Source: Saccharomonospora sp. CUA-673
Lineage (GTDB): Bacteria > Actinomycetota > Actinomycetes > Mycobacteriales > Pseudonocardiaceae
Length of the DNA stretch: 64,000 bases
Assembly: GCF_001942305.1 (NCBI RefSeq)
Contig: NZ_MKKE01000003.1
Location: 62,001-126,000, forward strand
Reading direction: 5' to 3'
Shown here piece by piece: positions 44,132-52,976 of the stretch. The notes below the pieces were generated by a model that saw nothing but the letters and a program-made list of their open reading frames with translations, was not told the origin of the DNA and did not search any database. The position numbers and the translations under genes were made by a program. Position 1 is the first letter of the stretch. Each line of letters begins with the position of its first letter.

Positions 44132-45970
44132 CTACTTCGTCACCAACAACAGCGCGGCGGGCGAGACCGTCACGACAAGTCCGACAAGCAGGGCCAGCAC
44201 CGTGGTCTGGAGGTCGTCGGCGCGACGCACCTTGCGCACGATGAAAACCAGGCACACGGTCACGACGAGCGCCGCGACGAGCGCGGCCGCGGGCAGTTGG
44301 CCCCACAGCCAGTTGAAGCCGAGCCACACCGCGGCACCGCCGGCGACCCCGAGCGCGAGCTGGCCCGCGAGCACGAGCCACTGCTTGGCCGGGGACAGTT
44401 CCTCGTCGTCCTCGTCCTCGTCGCGCGCGTCGGCGTCGCGCTCGTCGTCGGCGTCGACGCCGTCGTCGTAGGCGTACCGGTCGGCGTACTCGTCATCAGC
44501 CGCACCGTCGCCGTAGTCCTCGTCGCGGTAGTCCTCGGCCCGGTAGTCCTCGTCGCGGTAACCGTCGTCGTAGGCGCGGTCGTCGTAGGCGGTGCCGTAG
44601 CCGTCGTCGTACGCACTGCCGTAGCCGTCGTCGTAGCCCGTGTCGTAGGCCGTGTCATAGCCGCGGTCGTCGTAGGCGGTGTCGTACCCGTTGTCCGCGT
44701 AGCCCGCGTCGTAGCCGGTGTCCTGACCGTTGCGGTAACCGCTGTCGTAGGCCCGGTCGGCGTAGGCCGCGCCGGCACCCGCGGCGGCGACCCCCGCCGC
44801 TCCGGCGGCGGCAGCGGTGCCCACGCCGGCCGAACCGGAGTCGTCCTCGTCGTCGAAGTTCGGGACGAAGTGGCCGGTGGCGGGACCTCGTCGACCGGCG
44901 CACCGGCGACCTGGGTCTCCTCGGCCGATGCAGCCGACGCTGCCGACGACCCGGCGGCGCCGGCGACTCCGGCCGCTCCCGCTCCGGCGGCTCCGTCGGC
45001 CGGGTTCGGCGGCACGACGGGCGTGACGCCGACCTCGGTCGGTTCGTCGGACTGCGCCTGTTCGCGCGCCTGCGCCTGGCGGCGCTTGCGACGCCAGTTG
45101 GCCAGGCCGGCAGGCGGCTCGTCCGAGCGGACGGGGCCGGGCGGCGGCCCCTGCGAGACGGGCTGGGCCGTCGTCGTCCCGGCGTCCGGGTCGTCGGCGA
45201 CGGCGGGGAACTGCTCGGTGTGCGACTCCGACGTCGCGGGCGGGGGCGCTGTCTGCCCCGCCAGGGGCGACGGCGCCGCAACGGCGGCTGCGGAGGCTTC
45301 TGCCCCGGAGGCTGCTGCGCGGGCGACTGCGGAGCCTGCGGCGCCGCGCCCGCGTCCCCGCCCTGACCGTCGGCCGGTTGGACGGCGGTCTGCGCCGGGT
45401 CGTCCTCGTTCTGCGGCGAGAAGAAGAACCCGCCCGACGACTGCTGCGGCGCGGGCGCCTCGCCCGGCGGCGCGGCGTGCGGACCGGACTGCTGCTGCGG
45501 CCCGGGCGGGGCCTGTTGCGGGCCGGGCGCCGGGTACCCACCAGAACTCTGCTGCTGGCCGCGCCTCGGCAACGGCTGCGGCTGCGAGGGCTGCTGGGCG
45601 GGTTGCTGGGGCGGGGCAGGCATCGGCTGCGACGGCTGCTGCGGTCGTCCCTGCGGCGCCGCGGGCGGTGCCGCACCGGCCGCCTGCGGAGGTGTTCCGT
45701 TCGCCGGGGCCGCCCCGTTGGGACGTCCGGTGCCGTTGGGCGCGCCGCCGGGGGCTGCTGCCCGGACCGATCTGCGGAACCCTCGCCGCGGACCCGGTCG
45801 ATGATGGCCTGCGGAGCCGTGTCGGTGATGCTCGGCTGCTCACCCGTTTCGTCGGCAGCACGACGCCGCCGGCGGCGGGGAGCGTTCCCACCGTCGGCCT
45901 GTCCGCCGTGTAGGGCGAGCAATTCGGCAACCGTCTTCTGCTGCCGCCCGCCGTCGCTGTCTCGAGTCAT
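44132..45970 (-). CDS. Large Tyr/Asp-repeat membrane protein (Rv0497-like; three apparent frameshifts)
   Basis: The coding path shifts near 45755 (in a C run), 45270 and 44885, each by one missing base; restored length is about 613 residues. In order: conserved start MTRDSDGGRQQKTVAELLAL, a Gln/Pro-rich spacer, WRRKRRQAQAREQAQ, an Ala-rich stretch, then about 110 residues dominated by the period D-x-G-Y/A-Y-D (for example YDDGYGSAYDDGYGTAYDD). An acidic run and two or three C-terminal helices (LVLAGQLALGVAGGAAVWLG, LVAALVVTVCLVFIVRKV) follow. M. tuberculosis Rv0497 is much shorter. Function is unknown. Confidence 0.75.
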   Translation of the reverse strand: MTRDSDGGRQQKTVAELLALHGGQADGGNAPRRRRRRAADETGEQPSITDTAPQAIIDRVRGEGSADRSGQQPPAARPTAPDVPTGRPRRTEHLRRRPVRHRPRRRRDDRSSRRSRCLPRPSNPPSSPRSRSRCRGAASSRVLVGTRRPARNRPRPGRSSSPVRTPRRRARRPRRSSRRAGSSSRRRTRTTRRRPPSNRPTVRAGTRARRRRLRSRPRSSLRGRSLRSRRCGAVAPGGADSAPARDVGVAHRAVPRRRRRPGRRDDDGPARLAGAAARPRPLGRAACRPGQLASQAPPGAGARTGAVRRTDRGRRHARRAAEPGRRSRRSGSGRSRRRRRVVGSVGCIGRGDPGRRCAGRRGPATGHFVPNFDDEDDSGSAGVGTAAAAGAAGVAAAGAGAAYADRAYDSGYRNGQDTGYDAGYADNGYDTAYDDRGYDTAYDTGYDDGYGSAYDDGYGTAYDDRAYDDGYRDEDYRAEDYRDEDYGDGAADDEYADRYAYDDGVDADDERDADARDEDEDDEELSPAKQWLVLAGQLALGVAGGAAVWLGFNWLWGQLPAAALVAALVVTVCLVFIVRKVRRADDLQTTVLALLVGLVVTVSPAALLLVTK

Positions 45971-46025
45971 CCCTTCCACCGTGCCCGTCGCCAGTTGTCT
46001 ACGTCCAGTGTGACCTGGACGCTTC

Positions 46026-46994
46026 TCATCTCCGGCCCCGACCGGTCTCCAACGCAGTCTGGTCTTCGCCGTTCGAAAGGTCCAGCCTGCGCAGAATCAC
46101 ACCCTCACGCAGTGCCCACGGGCAGATTTCCAACCGCTCGAGCGACAGCGCCCGCATCGTCGCCTCCGCGACGAGCGCGCCACCGACGAGCTGATGCGCC
46201 CTGCTGGACCCGACTCCTTCCAGCTCGGCGACGTCGTCCGAGGACATCCGCGTGATGAACGAGAGCAGCTGCCGCAGTCCCGTCGCAGTCAGGGTACGGA
46301 GCGCCCGCGGCCCCTCCGACGACGGCGCCGCACCCGTCAGCCGGGCGAGTGAGCGGAACGTCTTCGACGTCGCGACCACCCGATCCGGTTCACCCAGCTT
46401 GCGGATCCGCTTGGCCAGACCGGACAGCTCCTCGTCGAGCCACGCCGTCGTGGCGACGATCTCCGAGCGCTTCGGCGGGTCGTCCGAGAAGCGGGTGCGG
46501 GTGATGCGGCCGGCGCCCAACGGCAGCGATTCGGCCAGATCGGGACGTTCGTCGATGCCCATCGCGACCTCGAGCGAACCGCCGCCGATGTCGAGCACCA
46601 GCAACCGGCCCGCCGACCAGCCGTACCACCGGCGGGCGGCGAGGAACGTCAGCTTCGCCTCGTCGGCGCCGCTCAGCACGTGCAGCTCGACCCCGGTGCG
46701 CTCGGCGAGGGTCGCCAGCACCTCCTCGGTGTTGGTGGCCTCGCGCACCGCGGAGGTGGCGAACGCCATGACGTCGGCGCAGCCGCGCCGCTCCGCCGAC
46801 TCCGTCGCCGATTCGACCGCGTCGACCAGCGTCGTGATGCCGCGTTTGGTCAGTTCACCGCGGGAGTTCAGCTGTTCCGCCAGCCGCAGCACCGTCTTCT
46901 CGGAGTGCATGGGCGTGGGATGGCCGCCACGGTGCGCGTCCACCACGAGCAGGTGGACGGTGTTGGACCCGACGTCGAGAACCCCTAGGCGCAC
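46026..46994 (-). CDS. Ppx/GppA-family phosphatase (Rv0496 type)
   Basis: A 322-residue actin-fold protein: RLGVLDVGSNTVHLLVVDA (phosphate-1 loop), FATSAVREATNTEEVLA and LLVLDIGGGSLEVAMG (phosphate-2 loop). It hydrolyses polyphosphate and/or pppGpp. It lacks the C-terminal HD domain of long Ppx proteins. It lies directly beyond the RegX3/SenX3 phosphate-sensing pair, which fits a role in phosphate metabolism. The GTG start is at 46994. Confidence 0.9.
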   Translation of the reverse strand: MRLGVLDVGSNTVHLLVVDAHRGGHPTPMHSEKTVLRLAEQLNSRGELTKRGITTLVDAVESATESAERRGCADVMAFATSAVREATNTEEVLATLAERTGVELHVLSGADEAKLTFLAARRWYGWSAGRLLVLDIGGGSLEVAMGIDERPDLAESLPLGAGRITRTRFSDDPPKRSEIVATTAWLDEELSGLAKRIRKLGEPDRVVATSKTFRSLARLTGAAPSSEGPRALRTLTATGLRQLLSFITRMSSDDVAELEGVGSSRAHQLVGGALVAEATMRALSLERLEICPWALREGVILRRLDLSNGEDQTALETGRGRR

Positions 46995-47021
46995 GGGAGT
47001 CCACGGTACCGGGCGCGCGGA

Positions 47022-47714
47022 TCACGCCTCGAACTTGTAACCGAGACCACGGACGGTAACCAGGTGCTGGGGCTGGCCGGGGTCGGGCTCGAGCTTCGAC
47101 CGCAACCGCTTGACGTGCACGTCGAGGGTCTTGGTGTCGCCGACGTAGTCGGCGCCCCACACCCGGTCGATCAGCTGGCTGCGGGTCAGCACCCGGCCGA
47201 CGTTGCGCAGCAGGTACTCGAGCAGGTCGAACTCCTTGAGCGGCAGCGAGATGTCCTCGCCGTCGACGGTCACGACGTGCCGCTCGACGTCCATCCGCAC
47301 CGGGCCCGCGGCCAGCACGAGCGGCGCGGCCTCCGGTTCGGCGGCGGTCGCCTCGCCGCCGCGGCGCAGCACCGCGCGAATCCGCGCGATCAGTTCGCGC
47401 GCGGCGTACGGCTTGGTGATGTAGTCGTCGGCGCCCAGTTCCAGGCCCACGACCTTGTCGATCTCGCTGTCGCGTGCCGTCACCATGATCACCGGGACCG
47501 ACGAGCGCGCCCGCAGCTGCTTGCACACGTCGGTGCCGCTCATGCCCGGCAGCATCAGGTCGAGCAGCACGATGTCGGCGCCGTTGCGGTCGAACTCCTC
47601 GAGCGCCTGCTGACCGGTCGTCGCGAGCGCGGCCGTGAAGCCCTCCTTGCGGAGCAGGAAGGCCATGGGGTCGGCGAACGACTCCTCGTCCTCGACGATC
47701 AGAACCCTGGTCAC
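47022..47714 (-). CDS. regX3: RegX3, phosphate-responsive response regulator
   Basis: A 230-residue OmpR-type regulator. Receiver residues 1-120: VLIVEDEESFADPMAFLLRK, phospho-Asp in IVLLDLMLPGM, Thr in VIMVTARDSE and Lys in YITKPYAARE. The DNA-binding winged helix follows from residue 140 (LKEFDLLEYLLRNVGRVLTR). The chain matches M. tuberculosis RegX3 along its length. The GTG start overlaps the senX3 stop by 4 bases. Confidence 0.95.
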   Translation of the reverse strand: MTRVLIVEDEESFADPMAFLLRKEGFTAALATTGQQALEEFDRNGADIVLLDLMLPGMSGTDVCKQLRARSSVPVIMVTARDSEIDKVVGLELGADDYITKPYAARELIARIRAVLRRGGEATAAEPEAAPLVLAAGPVRMDVERHVVTVDGEDISLPLKEFDLLEYLLRNVGRVLTRSQLIDRVWGADYVGDTKTLDVHVKRLRSKLEPDPGQPQHLVTVRGLGYKFEA

Positions 47715-49054
47715 TGCGTTGATCCTCCCGGTTCGGTGCGTTCCCGCACGCTGGAGACCAGCGACTGCTCACGCGAGCCGCGCCTCTGGTCTGGGGTCTG
47801 GGCCACGGCCTGGGACCCGGCCTGCGCATCACCGGCGGCCGCGTCGTCCGCCGCGTCGTTCGCGGCGGGCTCGCCGTCCTCGGCATGGTCGGCGCGGTCG
47901 GCATGGTCGGCGTGGTCGGCGCGGTCGGCGCGGTCACTGCCGGCGCCGGTGGACGGGATGCGCACCGTGAACGTCGAGCCGACGCCCGGCCTGCTCCAGA
48001 GGCGCACCTCGCCGCCGTGGTTGGCCGCCACGTGCTTGACGATCGCCAACCCCAGGCCGGTGCCGCCGGTGGCCCGGGAACGGGCCTTGTCGGCGCGGTA
48101 GAAGCGTTCGAACACGCGCTGCTGCTCGTCGAGCGCGATGCCGATGCCGCGGTCGGTGACGGCGAGTTCGACGTGGTCGTCGGTGATCCGGCTGCTGATC
48201 GACACGGGGCTGCCCTGCGGCGAGTAGACGATCGCGTTCTCCAGCAGGTTCGACAGCGCCGTGACCAGCAACGTCCGGTCACCCTCCACCTGCAGTCCGC
48301 TCGGGCCGTCGGTGGTCACGGTGATCTCACCGGTCTCGGCGGCGAGCTTGGTGCGCGAGAGGGCCTCGGTGACGACGTCGTCGACCTCGACGACGGTCAG
48401 CTCGGGCAGCCGCTCGGCGCCCTGGAGTCGCGAGAGGGCGATGAGCTCGGTGACGAGCTTGCCCAGCCGGGTCGACTCGCGGAGGATCTTCTCGCTGAAC
48501 CGGCGGGACTCGTCGGTGTCGTCGGCGTCGAGCACGGCCTCGGCGAGCAGCGCGATCGCGCCGACGGGCGTCTTGAGCTCGTGGCTGACGTTGGCGACGA
48601 AGTCGCGGCGGGTGGCCTCGAGCCGCGCGGCCTCGGAGTGGTCGACGGCCTCCACGATCGTGAAGCCGTCCCCCAGGCCTCGAAGGTGGGCGACGACGGC
48701 CTCCGGCTGCCGACCGCGCACCTCCTCGGGCGAGATGTCGACCTCGACGGGTTCGCCGCTCTCGACGCTGCGCCGCGCCGCGGCACGCACCCGCGAGTCG
48801 ACCTGGCTGCCGCGCAGGAGCGCGAGCTCCTCCGCACGCGCATTGCTCAGCACCAGGTCACCGAAGCGATTGAGGAGCACCACGCCGGTCTCCGACGAAC
48901 GCACCGAACGCAGGAGCAGATCCGCGGTGGTCGGGCCGACCGGCGGAGGCGCGTCCCTGCCTCGGGTGCGGAAGAAGAAGAAACCGACAGCGATGCCGAC
49001 CACCAGGGTGGCAGTGGCCAGCAGGACCGATCCGGACGCCGTCACGCATCGCAT
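47711..49054 (-). CDS. senX3: SenX3, phosphate-sensing histidine kinase
   Basis: About 447 residues. One membrane helix at residues 6-26 (TASGSVLLATATLVVGIAVG) is followed by a PAS-like domain. HisKA carries the phospho-His in RDFVANVSHELKTPVGAIAL, and HATPase has NLLENAIVYSP, DRGIGIALDEQQRVFERFYR and GGTGLGLAIVKHV. It works with RegX3 and the Pst system. The C-terminal 80 residues are an unusual acidic tail containing Asp-(Arg/His)-Ala repeats. ATG 49054 is used; GTG 49045 or ATG 49063 are possible. Confidence 0.93.
   Translation of the reverse strand: MRCVTASGSVLLATATLVVGIAVGFFFFRTRGRDAPPPVGPTTADLLLRSVRSSETGVVLLNRFGDLVLSNARAEELALLRGSQVDSRVRAAARRSVESGEPVEVDISPEEVRGRQPEAVVAHLRGLGDGFTIVEAVDHSEAARLEATRRDFVANVSHELKTPVGAIALLAEAVLDADDTDESRRFSEKILRESTRLGKLVTELIALSRLQGAERLPELTVVEVDDVVTEALSRTKLAAETGEITVTTDGPSGLQVEGDRTLLVTALSNLLENAIVYSPQGSPVSISSRITDDHVELAVTDRGIGIALDEQQRVFERFYRADKARSRATGGTGLGLAIVKHVAANHGGEVRLWSRPGVGSTFTVRIPSTGAGSDRADRADHADHADRADHAEDGEPAANDAADDAAAGDAQAGSQAVAQTPDQRRGSREQSLVSSVRERTEPGGSTQ
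47880..47940 (-). repeat. 9-bp tandem repeat in the senX3 tail
   Basis: About six copies of TCGGCRTGG/TCGGCGCGG encode the tripeptide Asp-(Arg/His)-Ala just after the kinase domain. A frame-preserving coding microsatellite, likely variable between strains. Confidence 0.75.
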
Positions 49055-49263
49055 CGTAAGCACCCGGGAGGGCAGTTGTCCTAGTCTTGGCGGCCGTCCC
49101 GTGACCGGCCTGACACTCCTGGGCCATGTGTTCGCTACCAGGCAAGATCCAGTTCACCTGACGTACGCAGAACCCCACGAACGGGATCACCCGTACGAGT
49201 CACCCACCTCACCCGCGAATGCCCACGACAAACCCCTGCCCGGGGAGAACACTGGCGTCCACC

Positions 49264-49599
49264 ATGAGTGACATCGACAAGCTGCTCGCCGAGGAAGGTG
49301 CAGCCGCGGAACAGTTCGACGGGCAGCGCACCCGCCACCACGCGACGCCGAGCCGCCCCAACCTCGGCCGCTCGACCGTGGTCTCGGTCCGGCTGACGGC
49401 CGAGGAACACCAGCAACTTCAGCAGGCCGCCGACGACGCACGACTGCCGCTGTCGACCCTGATGCGACTGTGGGCGCTCGACCGCGTCCAGGCCGGCGAC
49501 AGCGCCACCCCGGATGACGCACCGGGAAGCGGGCGGAACCTGACGGTCGCCGAACGACTCGCCAGGCTGGAGCGCGAGGTCTTCCAGCAGACCGGCTGA
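49264..49599 (+). CDS. Ribbon-helix-helix-like small protein
   Basis: A 111-residue protein. The middle part STVVSVRLTAEEHQQLQQAA, DDARLPLSTLMRLWAL looks like a ribbon-helix-helix DNA-binding or antitoxin domain (beta strand followed by two helices). The last 20 residues form a charged helix. ATG 49264 has no strong ribosome site, so the start is uncertain. No toxin gene is adjacent. It converges with gpmA across a strong terminator. Confidence 0.6.
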   Translation: MSDIDKLLAEEGAAAEQFDGQRTRHHATPSRPNLGRSTVVSVRLTAEEHQQLQQAADDARLPLSTLMRLWALDRVQAGDSATPDDAPGSGRNLTVAERLARLEREVFQQTG

Positions 49600-49638
49600 G
49601 CCCGCACCCTCGCGGACCCGGGCCTCCCCCTGACGCGG

Positions 49639-49673
49639 GAACGGGTCCGCGCTCGGTGAGCGCGGACCCGTTC
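49639..49673. terminator. Bidirectional hairpin terminator (15-bp stem)
   Basis: Perfect stem GAACGGGTCCGCGCT / AGCGCGGACCCGTTC with a 5-base loop, centred between the convergent ribbon-helix-helix-like gene (ends 49599) and gpmA (ends 49702). It can serve both strands. Confidence 0.85.
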
Positions 49674-49701
49674 TGCCGGCACGTCCTGGTAGCCCGCCGG
49701 A

Positions 49702-50451
49702 TCAGCGGCCCTGGTTGGCGACCGCGGCCGCGGCCTTCGCCGCCGTCTCCGGGTCGAGGTAGGTGCCGCCCGGGTTGGTGGGCTTGAGATCGGCGTCGAG
49801 GTCGTAGCGCAGCGGGATGCCCGTGGGGATGTTCAGGCCCGCGATGTCGTCCTCCGAGATGCCGTCGAGGTGCTTGACGAGCGCGCGCAGCGAGTTGCCG
49901 TGCGCCGCGACCAGCACGTTCTTGCCCGCACGCAGGTCCGGCACGATCGCCTGTTCCCAGTACGGCAGCAGCCGCTCCACGACGTCCTTCAGGCACTCGG
50001 TCAGCGGCAGCGTGCCGTCGATGTCCTGGTACCGCGGGTCGGCGTCCTGGCTGAACTCGCTGCCGACCTCGATCTCGGGCGGCGGCGTGTCGTACGACCG
50101 GCGCCACAGCATGAACTGCTCCTCGCCGAACTCGTCGGCGATCTCCTTCTTGTTCTTGCCCTGCAGCGCGCCGTAGTGCCGTTCGTTGAGCCGCCAGTTG
50201 CGCCGCACGTCGATCCAGTGCCGGTCGGCGGCGTCGAGCGCGAGGTTGGCCGTCGAGATGGCCCTGCGCATCAACGACGTGTGCACCACGTCCGGCAGCA
50301 GGCCGGCCTCGGCGAGCAGCTCCCCGCCTCGCCGGGCCTCACCCTCACCCTGGTCCGACAGCGCGACGTCGACCCAGCCGGTGAACAGGTTTTCCGCGTT
50401 CCATGTGCTCTGCCCGTGCCGCAGCAGCACGAGAGTCCCAAGTTCGGCCAT
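49702..50451 (-). CDS. gpmA: GpmA, 2,3-bisphosphoglycerate-dependent phosphoglycerate mutase
   Basis: A 249-residue protein, full family length. [20 protein letters not shown] has the phospho-acceptor His; [23 protein letters not shown] and [17 protein letters not shown] complete the active site. It interconverts 3- and 2-phosphoglycerate in glycolysis. Its place beside senX3-regX3 and near mshA is the conserved actinobacterial order (Rv0489). Confidence 0.95.
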   Translation of the reverse strand: MAELGTLVLLRHGQSTWNAENLFTGWVDVALSDQGEGEARRGGELLAEAGLLPDVVHTSLMRRAISTANLALDAADRHWIDVRRNWRLNERHYGALQGKNKKEIADEFGEEQFMLWRRSYDTPPPEIEVGSEFSQDADPRYQDIDGTLPLTECLKDVVERLLPYWEQAIVPDLRAGKNVLVAAHGNSLRALVKHLDGISEDDIAGLNIPTGIPLRYDLDADLKPTNPGGTYLDPETAAKAAAAVANQGR

Positions 50452-51006
50452 GGCCGCAAGCCTGCCAGAGGAGACGGAGACCGCCAGCGCGACCTACACC
50501 ACGTGGAGCAGTCCCGTCGGCCAGGTCGCCGTCGACAACCACCGAAACGCAGCTTGCACTGCGCCAACTGCAGCACTGCGCTACCGCGACCTGGCGCATT
50601 ACCACGTGCTCTACAGAGAGTGTTGCCAACGCGCGGTAAAGACGGACCCAACTCTCTAACAGGGCGAACTCCCCCGTATCGACGGTGTTAACAAGACCGC
50701 AGTGTGTTCAACGTGGCGGACAAATTCACTCGAATAGAGTATCCAGTAGTCTTGTGGTTACCCTGCCGAGTCTGACAAGTTGACACAGAACCCACGCGGT
50801 CCGGAACCACGCACTCCCCGGGCCGACCCACGTGGGAACAGATCGCAGCTCGTCTCCCCCCTGCCGAGCTGCGGCCCGCCGGCCCCGTTGGCATCCCCCT
50901 CGTCACCGGGTCCCCACAGGCGGGAAAGGTCCACGGGGCGGCTCGAGTTCGCGACTCCCCCCTCCCTCGAGCCGCCCCGTCGACCACCTCCCCCACGTTT
51001 CGGACG
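50452..51006. other. 555-bp intergenic region
   Basis: I can support no gene here. The stretch 50630-50790 is clearly richer in A/T than its surroundings and should hold the gpmA promoter region or an unannotated RNA. A hairpin near 50741 (ACTC-GAAT-AGAGT) is short. The right end contains the terminator listed next. Confidence 0.5.
50934..50979 (-). terminator. Hairpin terminator of the ABC/two-component operon
   Basis: Perfect 14-bp arms CGGGGCGGCTCGAG and CTCGAGCCGCCCCG separated by an 18-base loop, 28 bp beyond the stop of the response-regulator gene on the minus strand. Confidence 0.65.
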
Positions 51007-51627
51007 TCACGTCAGCAGGCGACGGCGATACCCTTCGGCCACGGCCGAGGCCCGGTCACGAACGCCGAGCTTGTCGTAGATGTGTTGCAGGTGGGTCTTG
51101 ATACTCGCCTCGCCGATGAACAGGGCCGTCGCCGCATCCCGATTCGAACTGCCGTTGGCGATCAGCTGCAGCACCTCCTTCTCCCGGTCGGTCAGTGTGC
51201 CGGCGCCGGGCCTGCGCACCTGCCCCATGAGGTGCTGGGTCACCGAGGGCGCGAGCACCGACTCTCCGCGTGCGGCTGCTCGGACGGCCCGCATCAGCTC
51301 GTCGGGCACGGCATCCTTCAGGAGATATCCGATCGCGCCCGCTTCGATCGCCGGCAGTACGTCGCTCTCGCTGTCGAAGGTCGTCAGGATCAGCACCCGC
51401 ACGCTCGGGGCCTGATCGCGCAGGGCCGCGGTCGCGGCGACGCCGTCCATCCCGGGCATCTGGAGGTCCATCAGCACGACATCCGCTGCCGACCGCTGCG
51501 CGAGGTCGATGCCCTCCGCGCCGTCCCCGGCCTCACCGACCACGACGATGTCCTCGGTATCCGCGAAGGTGTCGCGAAGGCCGCCTCGCACGATCGGATG
51601 GTCGTCGACAACCACCAGGCGGATCAT
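51007..51627 (-). CDS. NarL/LuxR-family response regulator
   Basis: A 206-residue protein. The receiver has IRLVVVDDHPIVRGGL, phospho-Asp in VVLMDLQMPGMDG and Lys in GYLLKDAVPDEL. The C-terminal LuxR helix-turn-helix reads LTDREKEVLQLIANGSSNRD followed by IKTHLQHIYDKLGVRDR. It is the last gene of the ABC-kinase-regulator operon; its ATG overlaps the kinase stop by 4 bases. It probably regulates this same operon. Confidence 0.92.
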   Translation of the reverse strand: MIRLVVVDDHPIVRGGLRDTFADTEDIVVVGEAGDGAEGIDLAQRSAADVVLMDLQMPGMDGVAATAALRDQAPSVRVLILTTFDSESDVLPAIEAGAIGYLLKDAVPDELMRAVRAAARGESVLAPSVTQHLMGQVRRPGAGTLTDREKEVLQLIANGSSNRDAATALFIGEASIKTHLQHIYDKLGVRDRASAVAEGYRRRLLT

Positions 51628-52970
51628 CGGTCGTCCTGCCCCTCAGCTCTCGTGTGCCCGGGTGCGATGGCCGGGACACGCGCACTGACCGAGGTCCCTT
51701 CACCCGGTTCGCTCTGCACCTCCACGTGGCCGCCGACCCCTCTGATGCGATGGCGCATGCTCGTCAGGCCGAAGCCGGTGCCGCCCCCTTTCGCACAACC
51801 ACGCCCGTCGTCGCGCACGTCCAGCAGCACCTCGGTGCCCGTGTACGACAGCGTGACACCGACGCGCGCTGCCTGGGCGTGTTTCGCCACGTTGGTCAGT
51901 GATTCCTGCGCGACCCGGAAGAGAGCCACCTCGATCGCCGGGCTCAGCGACTCTCGGGTGCCGGTGACGTCCAGCTGCGCGCTGATTCCGTGGTCCCGCG
52001 ACCATCGCTCGGTCAGCGTGCGCAGCGCGTCGGGGAGGTGCGCACGCCCCAGTTCCTGGGGTGCGAGCGCCTGCACGGACCGTCTGGCCTCGGCCAGACT
52101 GCTGCGTGCGAGCCGCAGCGCACGCGCCATGTGCTCCTCGGTCTCGCCCTGCACACTCGCGGAACGCTCCGCTGCCTGGAGTTGTGTGATGATGCCGGCG
52201 AGGCCCTGGGCCAGCGTGTCGTGGATTTCGCCCGCCAATCGTTGCCGCTCGTCCTGTGCCCCGGATTCCCGGGCCTGGGCGACCAGTTGCGCATGGAGCC
52301 CGGCGTTCTCGTGCAGCGCCGCCTCGAGTCGCTCGACGAGTTCCTCCCGTTTGCGTTCCACCGGTTCGCTGCGCGCCGTCAGCAGAATGCCCACTCCGAT
52401 CGCCGCGGTCTGCACGGCGACGATCAGGATGAACTCCGCGAGCATGTCCGGGGCCGGGTTCGTCCACACACGCATGGCCGAACCGTTGAGGGCCACGGAG
52501 GTGGCCAGGACTCCGAGCACCCCCAACGGCCACGGCTTGAGCAGGTACGCGTGGAAGAAACCCGCGATGGTGAAGACCAGGAAGATCTCGGAGTACGTCA
52601 TGAAGGTGACGCACAGGGCCAGCAGTCCGACGAAGTAGATCCCCGTCGGCGCCGGTCGGAGTGTCCTCCTGCGGATGGGCAGGGTGTGCCCGAACAGCAT
52701 CCACGCCACCGAGGCCACGACCAGCCCGAGGACGGCAGCGCCCTCGGGCCAGAAGGGTGCGCCGGAGGCCGGGAGCGCCCACGAGAAGTAGACCGCCGTC
52801 GAGATCGTCAGCAGCACCCACGGCGCGCTCAACTGCAACAGGTCCCAGACCCGTAACTGCTCCCTCTTCCAGGCCAACCGGGAGCGATGCGCGATCTCGG
52901 CCTCTGCCTCGACGGCGGTTTCGTGGGGCCCGGCGTCCGGCCGCTCACGGGTCCCGGCATCCCGCATCAT
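51624..52970 (-). CDS. NarL-type (HisKA_3) sensor histidine kinase
   Basis: About 448 residues. Five or six membrane helices in residues 40-200 have almost no extracellular loops, suggesting it senses membrane or envelope stress. The phospho-His lies in ERQRLAGEIHDTLAQGLAGI near residue 250. HATPase_c has ESLTNVAKHAQAARVGV, VRDDGRGC and GFGLTSMRHRIRGVGG. ATG 52970 is 9 bases after GGGAG; GTG 52976 abuts the permease stop. It is co-transcribed with the ABC exporter, like other exporter-linked kinases. Confidence 0.9.
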   Translation of the reverse strand: MMRDAGTRERPDAGPHETAVEAEAEIAHRSRLAWKREQLRVWDLLQLSAPWVLLTISTAVYFSWALPASGAPFWPEGAAVLGLVVASVAWMLFGHTLPIRRRTLRPAPTGIYFVGLLALCVTFMTYSEIFLVFTIAGFFHAYLLKPWPLGVLGVLATSVALNGSAMRVWTNPAPDMLAEFILIVAVQTAAIGVGILLTARSEPVERKREELVERLEAALHENAGLHAQLVAQARESGAQDERQRLAGEIHDTLAQGLAGIITQLQAAERSASVQGETEEHMARALRLARSSLAEARRSVQALAPQELGRAHLPDALRTLTERWSRDHGISAQLDVTGTRESLSPAIEVALFRVAQESLTNVAKHAQAARVGVTLSYTGTEVLLDVRDDGRGCAKGGGTGFGLTSMRHRIRGVGGHVEVQSEPGEGTSVSARVPAIAPGHTRAEGQDDR

Positions 52971-52976
52971 CGACAC

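Noticed and set aside
50745..50770. DnaA box or replication origin in the AT-rich patch
   Set aside because: Only a partial TTGTGG match; no cluster of boxes and no dnaA/dnaN nearby.
50700..50773. 24-codon open frame starting GTG in the gpmA upstream region
   Set aside because: No ribosome site, no recognisable product and atypical codon use; left as non-coding.
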